NCBI GenBank assembly: GCA_020250125.1
Contig: JADCEL010000061.1
Span: 1 to 64,000, forward strand
Origin: Rhodobacter sp.
Lineage (GTDB): Bacteria; Pseudomonadota; Alphaproteobacteria; Rhodobacterales; Rhodobacteraceae
Length of the DNA: 64,000 nt
Direction: 5' to 3'
In this document: positions 22,071-31,869 of the stretch, in pieces
Numbering within the stretch: the stretch's first letter is position 1
Layout of the letters: each line of letters begins with the position of its first letter
Made by a program: the position numbers and the translations under genes
Notes under the pieces: generated by a model
What the model was told of the DNA's origin: nothing
What the model saw: only the letters and a program-made list of their open reading frames with translations
The model's database searches: none

Positions 22071-23315
22071 TCAGTCTTTTCCCTCACGCGCGCCGCTGGA
22101 AACCTCATCCGCCCCCGGTTCCAGCCCATAGGGTTTCACCAGCCGCCAGACATGATCCGGCACCATGTTCTTGATCCGCGCCGGAAAGGCGCGGCGCAGG
22201 TGCAGCACGGTTTCCACCGCCTTCATCTCCACCCGCGCGCGGGCAAACTCCAGGCCGCGCGGGCCAAGGCGGGGCTGCAGGAACGACACCACCGGGCGCA
22301 GCCAGCCCGGCATCCGGCGCAGCGGCAGGCCCCCCGCCGCGCGTTCGGTGTTGCGCAGAAATCCCCTTACGGCCCCCTTGCGCCTGCCCCTGTCGGTCAG
22401 CGGGCGCAGCGACAGGTGCGATCCCGCCAGGGAAAGCAGCTCTGCACCCCGCTGATTGCGCACGATAATCCATTGGTCGCCGTCGCCGCCCATATAGCCC
22501 ACGGTGATATCGGCCAGCCGGTTGGTGTAATCGACGCAGGTCTTGCAGGTCATGGGGAAGAAATCGGGCGGCAACTGCGAGATCGGCAGGTGCAGAAAAG
22601 GGATGGTCCGGTCCGCCCGCCCGTCGTCATAGCGCAGCTCCACCCGGAAATCGGCGCGGAACTCCAGATAACTGACCGTCTCAGGTTTCGGGTCCAACAG
22701 ATTGAGAAAGATATGGAAATTCTCGGTGGTGGTGTTGTCCGAACAGGGGGTTCCAATCACATAAAGCCGCTCCAGCCCCAGTTCCGCCTCCAGCGCGCGC
22801 AGGGCATAGACCTGGCAGGGGATGCCGATCATCGCGATGCGGCGGTGGCCGGCGGCGCGGGCCGGCTCCAGCAGGGCCAGGGTCGGGGCGTAGCCCATGC
22901 GCATGCCCCGGCACCTGGCCAGGTCGGCGGGATCGGTGACAATGACCGGCACCGGCTTCCACCGGTCGGCCGCGTCCGGCATCACGGTCAGCACGGCATC
23001 AACCGCGCCTGTTTCCAGAAGCCGCGCGGCAAGTGCTGTGGTGATCCCCGTCCACTGCGCGCCGGGCGATGCCGGAACCAGCCGGGCGCGGTGCATCGAC
23101 AGAATCGGACCAAAGAAGAATTCGTCGGGATGGGAAGGGTTTGCGGGGCGGCCATGAACCGCTGTCTCAAGCCGGGGATAGTCCGGCCTGATGAACTGGC
23201 AGGCCCGCCCGCAGGCCCTGGCGTCTGCCATCCGCGAGACGCCGCAATCGGTACAAAGACCGGGGCGGGCTGCACCGGCCAGGCGTGGCGCGTCAAGTCC
23301 AGGGGCCGCAGTCAT
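22071..23315 (-). CDS. Coenzyme F420 hydrogenase/dehydrogenase beta subunit (FrhB/BciB-like) family protein
   Basis: LCTDCGVSRMAD, GIPCQVYALRALEAELGLERLYVIGTPCSDNTT, PMTCKTCVDYTNRLADITVGYMGGDGDQW. Confidence 0.85.
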   Translation of the reverse strand: MTAAPGLDAPRLAGAARPGLCTDCGVSRMADARACGRACQFIRPDYPRLETAVHGRPANPSHPDEFFFGPILSMHRARLVPASPGAQWTGITTALAARLLETGAVDAVLTVMPDAADRWKPVPVIVTDPADLARCRGMRMGYAPTLALLEPARAAGHRRIAMIGIPCQVYALRALEAELGLERLYVIGTPCSDNTTTENFHIFLNLLDPKPETVSYLEFRADFRVELRYDDGRADRTIPFLHLPISQLPPDFFPMTCKTCVDYTNRLADITVGYMGGDGDQWIIVRNQRGAELLSLAGSHLSLRPLTDRGRRKGAVRGFLRNTERAAGGLPLRRMPGWLRPVVSFLQPRLGPRGLEFARARVEMKAVETVLHLRRAFPARIKNMVPDHVWRLVKPYGLEPGADEVSSGAREGKD

Positions 23316-23641
23316 AAGGGCATCCGGCCCGTGACTGTTGCGGCGGTGGCATGGGCCCGCGCCGATAAAGTCCTGTATCGCGCCTGGCACGATCCTGGCA
23401 GGGTCCGTCGAACGGGGTGGGTCAGGGTGGCCTCCGGTGGCTGCGCGGCACGGCTGCTGCTGGGTCCGGTATACTGCTGAAGACGGCCGCCCCGGAAGCG
23501 GTTTTCTGTGAAGAGACGCTTGCCCAGTACGGTTGATGCGTGTTTGCTTCGAACAGACAGAACGGCACCCCCGGTCTGAATGCGGGCTTCCGGAAGGGTG
23601 CATCCTGGATTGGCAGGCTTTAGCATAGTGGGGGTATTGAT

Positions 23642-24655
23642 ATGAAAAGACGTGGTTTTCTTATGGCGTCCGTCGCCGGTGCGGGGCTTGTTCTGGCCGA
23701 AGAGGCCGGGGTCGGGGGCATTGCCTTTGCGCAGGCAGACCCGCTGCCGTCGTGGAATGACACTGCCCCAAAGCAGGCGATTCTGTCCTTTGTCCAGGCA
23801 GTCACCACCGAAGGCTCGCCCGATTTCGTTCCCCCGTCCGAACGGGTGGCGGTGTTCGACAATGACGGCACGCTTTGGGTGGAAAGCCCGATCTACACGC
23901 AGCTTGCCTTTGTCATCGACCGGGTCCGCGCGCTGGCCCCCGGTCATCCCGAATGGGCATCGACACAGCCGTTTCAGGCCGTGCTCGACCATGATCTTGC
24001 CGCGCTGTCAGCCGCAGGGGAAAAAGGGGTGATCGAACTTCTGATGGCCACCCATGCCGGGATGAGTACAGAGGCGTTTGATGCCGTCGTGACCGGGTGG
24101 ATCGCAACCGCCCGCGACGGGCGCTTCAAGCGGCCCTATACCGGGCTTGTCTATCAGCCGATGCTGGAGCTTCTGGCCTATCTGCGTGCCAACGGGTTTG
24201 AAACCTTCATCGTCTCGGGGGGTGGCGTCGAATTCATGCGCCCCTGGACAGAGGCCGTCTATGGCATTCCTCCGCAGAACGTCATCGGTTCCTCCATCAG
24301 GACGGAATTGCGCATGGTGGAAGGAAAGCCGGTGCTGATGCGCCTGCCGCAGGTGGATTTCATCGACGACAAGGCGGGCAAGCCCGTGGGGATCAACGCC
24401 CATATCGGGCGCAGGCCGATCGCGGCCTTCGGCAATTCCGATGGCGATTATGAAATGCTGGAATGGGTCACAAAGGCCGAAGGGCGCAGCCTGGGCATGA
24501 TCGTCCATCACACCGATGCCGCGCGCGAATACGCCTATGACCGCAACAGCCCTGTCGGCCGGCTGGTCCGGGGGCTGGACGATGCTGCGGCCCAGGGCTG
24601 GACCGTGATCGACATGAAAGCGGACTGGGGCAGGGTGTTCGGGTTCGACGGCTAG
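23642..24655 (+). CDS. HAD family hydrolase with Tat-like signal
   Basis: MKRRGFLMASVAGAG signal; VAVFDNDGTLWVE (DxDGT), FIVSGGGVEF, AFGNSDGDYEMLEW. Confidence 0.9.
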   Translation: MKRRGFLMASVAGAGLVLAEEAGVGGIAFAQADPLPSWNDTAPKQAILSFVQAVTTEGSPDFVPPSERVAVFDNDGTLWVESPIYTQLAFVIDRVRALAPGHPEWASTQPFQAVLDHDLAALSAAGEKGVIELLMATHAGMSTEAFDAVVTGWIATARDGRFKRPYTGLVYQPMLELLAYLRANGFETFIVSGGGVEFMRPWTEAVYGIPPQNVIGSSIRTELRMVEGKPVLMRLPQVDFIDDKAGKPVGINAHIGRRPIAAFGNSDGDYEMLEWVTKAEGRSLGMIVHHTDAAREYAYDRNSPVGRLVRGLDDAAAQGWTVIDMKADWGRVFGFDG

Positions 24656-25668
24656 TCTGCGGAACCTTCCCGGCGGGCGCGCACGTCAACCGGCGGGGCC
24701 CCTGTCCAGCGGCGCACGGCGCGGGTCAGGCTGGACTGGCGCGAATAGCCCACATTCGCGGCCACATCGCCAATGGCCGCGTCCGACCGGCCAAGCGCCT
24801 CCATCGCGGCGGCGCGGCGAACCTCTTCGACCAGATCGGAAAAGCTGGTCTTTTCCTCGGCAAAGCGCCGCTGCAGGGTGCGCACGCTCATGTCCGTGCA
24901 GTCGGACAGGTATTCGATAGTGGGCACCCTGTCATGCAGCATGGCTTTCAGCAGAAGGCGGGTCGGACCGGCAATTGTTCCGTCGCGCAGCCGTTGCCAG
25001 GGGAAGCTCTGCATCTGCGGCAGCCGGTTGCGCGCCACCTGCCGGTAGGGGGTGTCCAGATGCGCTGTCCTGATCGTCACCTCGAGGACAGGGCCTTGCG
25101 CCGCAATGATGCTGCCCGGAAACCAGGCCCTGAGATGATCGAGCCCATGTTCCGGATGCGGAACGATGGACATTCGCTGGATCACCGGCTCGTTTGGGAC
25201 CGCGTTGCGCACCAGCACCTGAAAGATACCGGCGACGAATTGCTGGATCACATGCATCACCTCGGGCTGGATCGGCAGCATCCAGGCGTCTTGCACGACC
25301 GATTGCGCATCGCCCGGCCGCAAAGAGATCAACTCGTGCGAACAGTGGAACGGCATCGCCGCGGACACCCGCTGCAGGGCCTCGCGCGGGCTGCGCGCGC
25401 CAAGCGCAATCGCCCCCAGGGCCGCAATGTCGCGCAGACTGTTCTCCGTCACCGCCCGGCAGCCAACATCCGGGCCTTCCAGATGCGCAGCCCGGGTGAC
25501 CACCTTCTCCAGCGCCTTGATGGGGATCGGCGCATACGGGTCTTCGATCCAGACATGGCCGATGCCAGCATCCTTCAGAATCCGTTCCACAGGATGCCGC
25601 CGCATGATCAGGAACTTCAGCAGCGGAAAAAGTGCCGCCACCCGGATGACTGGGATGGTCTTTCTCAT
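24652..25668 (-). CDS. AraC family transcriptional regulator
   Basis: C-terminal double HTH: CTDMSVRTLQRRFAEEKTSFSDLVEEVRRAAAMEALGRSDAAIGDVAANVGYSRQSSLTRAVRRWTG. Confidence 0.92.
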   Translation of the reverse strand: MRKTIPVIRVAALFPLLKFLIMRRHPVERILKDAGIGHVWIEDPYAPIPIKALEKVVTRAAHLEGPDVGCRAVTENSLRDIAALGAIALGARSPREALQRVSAAMPFHCSHELISLRPGDAQSVVQDAWMLPIQPEVMHVIQQFVAGIFQVLVRNAVPNEPVIQRMSIVPHPEHGLDHLRAWFPGSIIAAQGPVLEVTIRTAHLDTPYRQVARNRLPQMQSFPWQRLRDGTIAGPTRLLLKAMLHDRVPTIEYLSDCTDMSVRTLQRRFAEEKTSFSDLVEEVRRAAAMEALGRSDAAIGDVAANVGYSRQSSLTRAVRRWTGAPPVDVRARREGSAD

Positions 25669-26082
25669 GCCACATCTCTCCTGCAGGCAATCCCACTGGC
25701 TGCGGTTCAGCGGCGACAAACCGAAAGTACCGGTACTTCTGTCCACTTTCGATGCATCTGCCGTCACCCTGTCACAACAAGGGGACCTCCTTCCCTTTGG
25801 CTGACGGTCGCTGCTTGCCTGATGGCCGCTGCGCGCGCGTACCGGATTGGCGCGGAAAGTGAAACACCCGGCAAGCTTGCACTGTACGCTGGCTTCGGAT
25901 GGACTGTTGGCGAACCGCATTGGCGAACCGCATCTGCAGCTTGAAGGGGCGTGATTGCTCCGGGGTCCGTCCGTCCAGGTCCGGGGGTGCCATCTGCAGA
26001 CGGAAAGGCCCCGGCGTTGACGACAGCGGAGTGCCAAGGTCCCGAACCAAGACTGACTCTTCAGTAACAAGGGAGGACGTGC

Positions 26083-28605
26083 ATGATTATCTTCGACAGG
26101 TTCAGACAGGCCTTGATCCGACCGGGCCTGCTTGCGGCGGGCCTTGTCCTTGCCGCAGCAGGTGCCGCCGCCGCCCAGCAGTCACCGGCACCCCTCGGCT
26201 CTCCGGCGGCGACGCGCGTCATCGACGGCCTGCAATTGCCGGCCCCGGGTGTGCCCTTTGGCGGCAAGATCGAGCGTAACGCGCTGCAATCGACGCCGTT
26301 CTGGCAGCCGCGCACAGTTCCGCCCGAAGGGGCACCGAACGTGTTGCTGATTCTCACCGATGACGTGGGTTTCGGCGCGCCGTCGACCTTTGGCGGGGTC
26401 GTTCCCACCCCGGCGCTGGACCGCATCGCAGAGATGGGGCTGCGCTATACCAACATGCATTCCACCGCGCTTTGCTCGCCCACCCGCGCCGCGCTGCTGA
26501 CCGGGCGCAACCACCATTCGGCAGGCTTTGGCGTGATTTCCGAACAGGCCACAGGCTTTCCGGGCTACGATTCCATCATCACAAAAGACAAGGCCACCAT
26601 CGGCCGGGTTCTGTCCGACAACGGCTATAACACCTCGTGGTTCGGCAAGAACCACAACACGCCGGGCTTTCAGATCAGCATGATGGGGCCGTTTGACCAA
26701 TGGCCCACCGGGATGGGGTTTGACTATTTCTACGGTTTCATGGGCGGCGATACCAGCCAGTGGACCCCGGGCAACCTGTTCCGCAACACCACGCAGATCT
26801 ATCCCTCGCAGACGCAGAAGGGCTTCAACCTGATCACCGCGATGGCGGATGAGGCGATCGATTATCTGGCGCAGCTGAACACGCTGGGCCCCGATCAGCC
26901 GTGGTTCGTCTATTACGCGCCGGGCGGCACCCATGCGCCGCACCATCCGACGCCAGAGTGGATCAAGAAGATCACGGACATGAAGCTGTTCGATGAAGGC
27001 TGGAACAAGCTGCGCGACACGATCTTTGCCAACCAGAAGCGCCTTGGCGTCATTCCGGACACGGCAGAGCTGACCGCCTGGCCTTCGGACCTGCTGAAGG
27101 ACTGGGACAAGCTGACAGCGGATGAACAGAAGATGTTCATCCGCCAGGCCAACGTCTATGCCGCCTATCTGGCCTATACCGATGCGGAAATCGGCCGGGT
27201 GATCGACGCGGTCGAGGCGAACGGCGATCTGGACAATACGCTGATCATCTACATCTCGGGCGACAACGGATCCTCTGCCGAAGGCACGCTGCAGGGCACG
27301 CCGAACGAGGTGGCGATGTTCAACGGGGTCGAGGTGCCAGTGGAGGTCCAGTTGAAGGACTTCTATGATCTGTGGGGGTCGGAATACACCTATAACCACA
27401 TGGCTGTCGCCTGGTCCTGGGCCTTTGACACGCCGTTCAAATGGACCAAGCAGATTTCGTCCCATTTCGGGGGCACCCGGCAGGGCATGGCGATTGCCTG
27501 GCCAAAGGTGATCACCGACAAGGGCGGCATCCGCAACCAGTTCGCCCATGTCATCGACATCGTCCCGACGATTCTGGAGGTGTCGGACATCCGCCAGCCT
27601 TCGGTTGTGGATGGCATTGCGCAAAGCCCGATCGAAGGCACGAGCCTTGCCTATACCTTCGACAAGGCAAATGCCGGCGAACCCTCGCACCACCGCACCC
27701 AGTATTTCGAGATGTTCGGCAACTATGCCCTGTATCACGAAGGCTGGTCGCTGGTGGACAAGGTCAAGCGGCCGTCCTGGGTCACCTTCGGCCCGGCACA
27801 GCCCGATCCGGCGACGCCCGACTGGGAACTTTATGACCTGACCAAGGACTGGACGCAGAACACCGATGTGGCTGCGGCAAACCCCGAAAAGGTCAAGGAA
27901 CTGGAGGCGATCTGGTGGCGCGAGGCGGAAAAGTATCAGGTACTGCCGCTTGATGCGTCCGTTACCGGCCGGATCGTGACACCGCGCCCCTCGGTCACCG
28001 CCGGCCGCAGGGAGTTTTCCTTCCCGCCGAGGATGACCGGCATCTCGAACGGTGTCGCCCCGACGATCCTCAGCGCTTCTTACACCTTCACCGCAGAGGT
28101 GACGGTGCCGGAAGACGGCGGCAACGGCATGATCATCACGCAGGGCGGCCGCTTTGCCGGATATGGCCTTTACATCGACAAGGGCAAGCCAACCTTTGAC
28201 TGGAACCTTGTCGGCCTGAAGAACCAGACCTGGCAGGCGAAAGACGCCCTGACACCCGGCAAACACACCATCGTTTTTGACTTCAAATATGATGGTCTGG
28301 GCATTGCCACGCTGGCGTTCAACAACCTCAGCGGTATCGGCCAGTCCGGCACCGGCACGCTTTCGGTCGATGGCAAAGTGGTCGATACCCAGAAGATGGA
28401 ACAGACGATCCCCATCATCCTTGCCTGGGACGAGAATATGGACATCGGTTCGGATACCGGCACCCCGGTGAACGACAAGGTCTATCAGGTGCCCTTTGAC
28501 TTTACCGGCACCATCGACAGCCTGAAACTGGTGGTGGATCACCCGCAGCTTTCCGATGCCGACAAGGCAAAGCTGGAAGCGGCGATGAAGAAGGCTGCTG
28601 ACTGA
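26083..28605 (+). CDS. Arylsulfatase, periplasmic
   Basis: Signal peptide; NVLLILTDDVGFG; formylglycine motif LCSPTRAALLTGRNHH; 840 aa. Confidence 0.95.
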   Translation: MIIFDRFRQALIRPGLLAAGLVLAAAGAAAAQQSPAPLGSPAATRVIDGLQLPAPGVPFGGKIERNALQSTPFWQPRTVPPEGAPNVLLILTDDVGFGAPSTFGGVVPTPALDRIAEMGLRYTNMHSTALCSPTRAALLTGRNHHSAGFGVISEQATGFPGYDSIITKDKATIGRVLSDNGYNTSWFGKNHNTPGFQISMMGPFDQWPTGMGFDYFYGFMGGDTSQWTPGNLFRNTTQIYPSQTQKGFNLITAMADEAIDYLAQLNTLGPDQPWFVYYAPGGTHAPHHPTPEWIKKITDMKLFDEGWNKLRDTIFANQKRLGVIPDTAELTAWPSDLLKDWDKLTADEQKMFIRQANVYAAYLAYTDAEIGRVIDAVEANGDLDNTLIIYISGDNGSSAEGTLQGTPNEVAMFNGVEVPVEVQLKDFYDLWGSEYTYNHMAVAWSWAFDTPFKWTKQISSHFGGTRQGMAIAWPKVITDKGGIRNQFAHVIDIVPTILEVSDIRQPSVVDGIAQSPIEGTSLAYTFDKANAGEPSHHRTQYFEMFGNYALYHEGWSLVDKVKRPSWVTFGPAQPDPATPDWELYDLTKDWTQNTDVAAANPEKVKELEAIWWREAEKYQVLPLDASVTGRIVTPRPSVTAGRREFSFPPRMTGISNGVAPTILSASYTFTAEVTVPEDGGNGMIITQGGRFAGYGLYIDKGKPTFDWNLVGLKNQTWQAKDALTPGKHTIVFDFKYDGLGIATLAFNNLSGIGQSGTGTLSVDGKVVDTQKMEQTIPIILAWDENMDIGSDTGTPVNDKVYQVPFDFTGTIDSLKLVVDHPQLSDADKAKLEAAMKKAAD

Positions 28606-28701
28606 ACATCACGGGCAGGGGGCCGGTCCGGCAGGGCCGGCCCTTTGCATGGCAGGCGGGCGCGCGGCAGCTTCGGCGCAGACGGGCAGGCCCGCGCGCC
28701 C

Positions 28702-28872
28702 TCAGGCACCGCCCGCGCGCGGTGCCCCCGCCTTGCCTGCCTTTCTGCACCGGTCAGAGCAATGGCTGACATGCGCCCAGTCCCGCCCCCATTTCCTGCG
28801 CCAGGTGAAGGGCAGTTTGCAGACGACGCAGATCTTTGTGGGCAGGTCGGATTTCTTGCGCATCTTCGGCAT
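28702..28872 (-). CDS. DUF2256 domain-containing small zinc-finger-like protein (absent from the ORF track)
   Basis: Manual translation: [56 protein letters not shown]. Confidence 0.85.
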   Translation of the reverse strand: MPKMRKKSDLPTKICVVCKLPFTWRRKWGRDWAHVSHCSDRCRKAGKAGAPRAGGA

Positions 28873-29132
28873 GGGTCAACCCTGCGGTGGTGGCCGGTTT
28901 CGGTCTGCCGTCAGACCCCGCCCCGCAGCGCCTGCGGCACGGGCAGGCCCAGGACGCAAGATGTCAGCGGCACCACCCGGCGGCAAGTCCCCGCTGCCCC
29001 CGGCGTCTGTGGCTTTCGGCGGGCGCCCTGCCCAAAGGCGGGGTCGGCAGCAGCCTGTGCCCCAAGCTTCGCCCGCATTTCCGATGGCCTGCGTTGCGGG
29101 CGCTTCGGCATTTCCGGTGCAAAACCCTGATC

Positions 29133-29207
29133 TGGCTGGGGCGCTAGGATTCGAACCTAGGTATGTCGGTACCAAAAACCGATGCCTTACCACTTGGCGA
29201 CGCCCCA
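29133..29207 (-). tRNA. tRNA-Gln(TTG)
   Basis: Reverse complement TGGGGCGTCGCCAAGTGGTAAGGCATCGGTTTTTGGTACCGACATACCTAGGTTCGAATCCTAGCGCCCCAGCCA; 75 nt with encoded CCA, anticodon TTG, T-arm GGTTCGAATCC. Confidence 0.95.
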
Positions 29208-29308
29208 ACTGCGGCGGTGTTTAGCGAAGCCGTTCCATCGCCGCAAGAGGCATTTCACCGGGACGGCAGACTGTTGCGGTGCCGGAATGCAGCGGGTAGC
29301 AGGGGGGC

Positions 29309-30739
29309 ATGGACCGGGCAGATGTCATCATTCTGGGGGCAGGGGCGGCGGGCATGATGTGCGCGGTCGAGGCCGGTCGGCGCGGGCGGCGGGTGCTGCT
29401 GATCGACCATGCCAAGGCGGCGGGCGAAAAGATCCGCATCTCGGGCGGGGGGCGGTGCAATTTCACCAATCTGGGGATCGCGCCAGAGCGGTTTCTGTCG
29501 CGCAATCCCCGGTTCGCGCTGTCGGCGCTTAGCCGCTTTACCCAGTGGGATTTCATTGCGCGGGTCGACGCCGCCGGAATCGCCTGGCATGAAAAGACGC
29601 TGGGGCAGCTGTTCTGCGATGGCTCTGCCACCCAGATCGTCACCATGCTGCGCCGCGACATGGAACAGGCCGGGGTCATGCTTTGGCTGGGTTGCACGCC
29701 CGGCGCGGTCCGGCGCGAGGCGGCGGGATTTGCCGTGGAAACGCCGCAGGGGCCGGTGCGGGCACCGTCGCTTGTCGTGGCGACGGGGGGCAAGTCCATT
29801 CCCAGGATGGGGGCCAGTGCCTTTGGCTACCGCCTGGCCGAAGAGTTCGGCCTGCGCGTGACCGAAACCCGGCCCGGACTGGTGCCGCTGACCTTCGCCG
29901 AACAGGACCTGGCGCGGATGACGGCGCTGGCGGGCGTTGCGGTCAGGGGGCGGGTCACCGCCGGGCGCACCGGTTTTGACGAGGGCCTGCTCTTTACCCA
30001 TCGCGGCCTGTCGGGGCCGGCGGTGTTGCAGGCCTCCAGCTACTGGCGCGAGGGCGAGGCGGTGACGGTCGATCTGGCGCGCGGGGCTGATGCCGGGGCA
30101 AACTTGCGCGCCGCGCGCGCCACCGAAGGCCGTATTGCCCCCCGCACGGCCCTGGCCCGCCTGCTGCCAGAGCGTCTGGCCCGCTTTGTCGAGGCCGAGG
30201 CGGGTCTGAGCGGCGTGATGGCCGACCAGTCCAACGCGATGATCGCCCGCGCCGAAGCGCTGGTGCATGGCTGGACGCTGCGCCCGGTGGGCACCGAAGG
30301 CTACCGCACCGCCGAGGTGACGCTGGGCGGGGTCGAGACCGATGATCTGGACGCGCGGACGATGCAGGCCAAGGGCGTTCCGGGGCTGTTCTTCATCGGT
30401 GAGGTGGTGGATGTGACCGGCTGGCTGGGCGGCTACAATTTTCAATGGGCCTGGTCATCAGGCTGGGCGGCAGGGCAGGTGGTGTTAGGGGGCGCGTCCC
30501 ACGGTGGCACGCGGGGCCAGGTGTTTGAAAACAAGGCGTTGCGCGGCACTGTCCGGAATTCTTTCACACATTCCGGTGCAGGGCTGGCACCTGTCAGCGC
30601 CCCCCAGACGGCAGGTCAGACATGCAACGGGTCGGCCTTGGCCAGCCGGTCAAAGGCCATCAGGCTGGCAATCAGCGCGGGCATGCGGTGCAGCGGGATC
30701 ATGTTCGGCCCGTCGGAGGGGGCCGTGTCCGGGTCCTGA
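29309..30739 (+). CDS. NAD(P)/FAD-dependent oxidoreductase (BaiN/HI0933 family)
   Basis: VIILGAGAAGMMCAVEAGRRGRRVLLIDH, ISGGGRCNFTN, GGYNFQWAWSSGWAAGQ; C-terminus runs about 80 aa past the usual end. Confidence 0.9.
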   Translation: MDRADVIILGAGAAGMMCAVEAGRRGRRVLLIDHAKAAGEKIRISGGGRCNFTNLGIAPERFLSRNPRFALSALSRFTQWDFIARVDAAGIAWHEKTLGQLFCDGSATQIVTMLRRDMEQAGVMLWLGCTPGAVRREAAGFAVETPQGPVRAPSLVVATGGKSIPRMGASAFGYRLAEEFGLRVTETRPGLVPLTFAEQDLARMTALAGVAVRGRVTAGRTGFDEGLLFTHRGLSGPAVLQASSYWREGEAVTVDLARGADAGANLRAARATEGRIAPRTALARLLPERLARFVEAEAGLSGVMADQSNAMIARAEALVHGWTLRPVGTEGYRTAEVTLGGVETDDLDARTMQAKGVPGLFFIGEVVDVTGWLGGYNFQWAWSSGWAAGQVVLGGASHGGTRGQVFENKALRGTVRNSFTHSGAGLAPVSAPQTAGQTCNGSALASRSKAIRLAISAGMRCSGIMFGPSEGAVSGS

Positions 30740-31446
30740 TGCGTTTCGATGAAGACCCCGGCAATGCCCAGCGACACGGCGGCCCGCGCCATGACAGGCG
30801 CAAATTCGCGCTGCCCGCCGCTGGCATCGCCCTGCCCGCCGGGCTGCTGCACCGAATGGGTGGCGTCCATGATCACCGGCCAGCCGGTGCGCGCCATGAC
30901 CGGCAGGGCGCGCATATCCGCCACCAGCGCATTGTAGCCAAAGCTGACGCCGCGTTCGGTCAGCAGGATGCGCCCGTTGCCGGTCGAGGCGACCTTTTCG
31001 GCGACATTCGCCATGTCCCAGGGGGCCAGGAACTGCCCCTTCTTGATGTTCACCGCCGCCCCGGTCTCGCCTGCGGCCAGCAGCAGGTCGGTCTGGCGGC
31101 ACAGAAAGGCCGGAATCTGGATGACATCCACGACCGTTGCCGCCAGCCGCGCCTGACCGGCATCATGCACATCGGTCAGCACGGGAACGCCCGTGGCGCG
31201 CACCGCCGCCAGCACCTTCAGCCCGGCCTCGATCCCCAGACCCCGGCGGCCCTTCAGCGAGGTGCGGTTGGCCTTGTCGTAGCTCGCCTTGAACACGAAC
31301 TGCGCCCCGGCGGCCGCGCAAGCCTCGCGCAGGGTTCCGGCGATCATCTGGGCATGGTCCAGGCTTTCCAGCTGACACGGCCCGGCGATCACCAGCAGGG
31401 GCCGGGTGTTGCCGATTGTCAGTCCGCCGATGGTCACGTCTTTCAT
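30616..31446 (-). CDS. kdsA: 3-deoxy-8-phosphooctulonate synthase
   Basis: LLVIAGPCQLES, FKASYDKANRTSLKGRRGLGIE, DVHDAGQA, ATHSVQQPGGQGDASGGQREF. Confidence 0.95.
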   Translation of the reverse strand: MKDVTIGGLTIGNTRPLLVIAGPCQLESLDHAQMIAGTLREACAAAGAQFVFKASYDKANRTSLKGRRGLGIEAGLKVLAAVRATGVPVLTDVHDAGQARLAATVVDVIQIPAFLCRQTDLLLAAGETGAAVNIKKGQFLAPWDMANVAEKVASTGNGRILLTERGVSFGYNALVADMRALPVMARTGWPVIMDATHSVQQPGGQGDASGGQREFAPVMARAAVSLGIAGVFIETHQDPDTAPSDGPNMIPLHRMPALIASLMAFDRLAKADPLHV

Positions 31447-31569
31447 CATCATGTCGGTGCGGCCCGGATGTCTGCTGCGGTATGCGCCCCTATATGATCT
31501 CTGGTCACGCAAAAGGCCACCGCGAACGGCATCGCCGCACCGGGGCGGCCCGGCAGGAAGGATCGCATC

Positions 31570-31869
31570 ATGACCGCTGGCGAAAGACCTGCGCAGAAGA
31601 TCGGGGTCTGCACCCGGTGCGCGGGGCAACCTGCGGCCACGGCCACGGGCCATGCGCCGCGCGCCTTTGTCCGGTTCCGGCCAAAGGCGCGGGTCCTGAT
31701 TGCGGGGCAGACGCCGGGCGCGCGGTTCCGCAATGCGGGCGGCCACCGCCAGGGTCGGCAGACCGGGCTGCCGGGGGCCGGGGTCTGTGACCGGGACCGG
31801 GCGGCAGTGGCCCCGATGGCGGCACGGGCCCGGCAACAGGCGGCCCGCGCCGCAGGGGAGAGGCGGTGA
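31570..31869 (+). pseudogene. Uracil-DNA glycosylase family protein relic
   Basis: RFRPKARVLIAGQTPGARFRNAG resembles the N-terminal UDG-family motif. Later GAGVCDRDRAAVAPMA resembles the fYDpxRvAilPM segment, but the central PSGDRLRDWLG-like stretch and the C-terminus are missing. Confidence 0.45.

Noticed and set aside
26182-28542. 786-aa minus-strand ORF
   Set aside because: Antisense shadow of the arylsulfatase gene with no recognisable domain.
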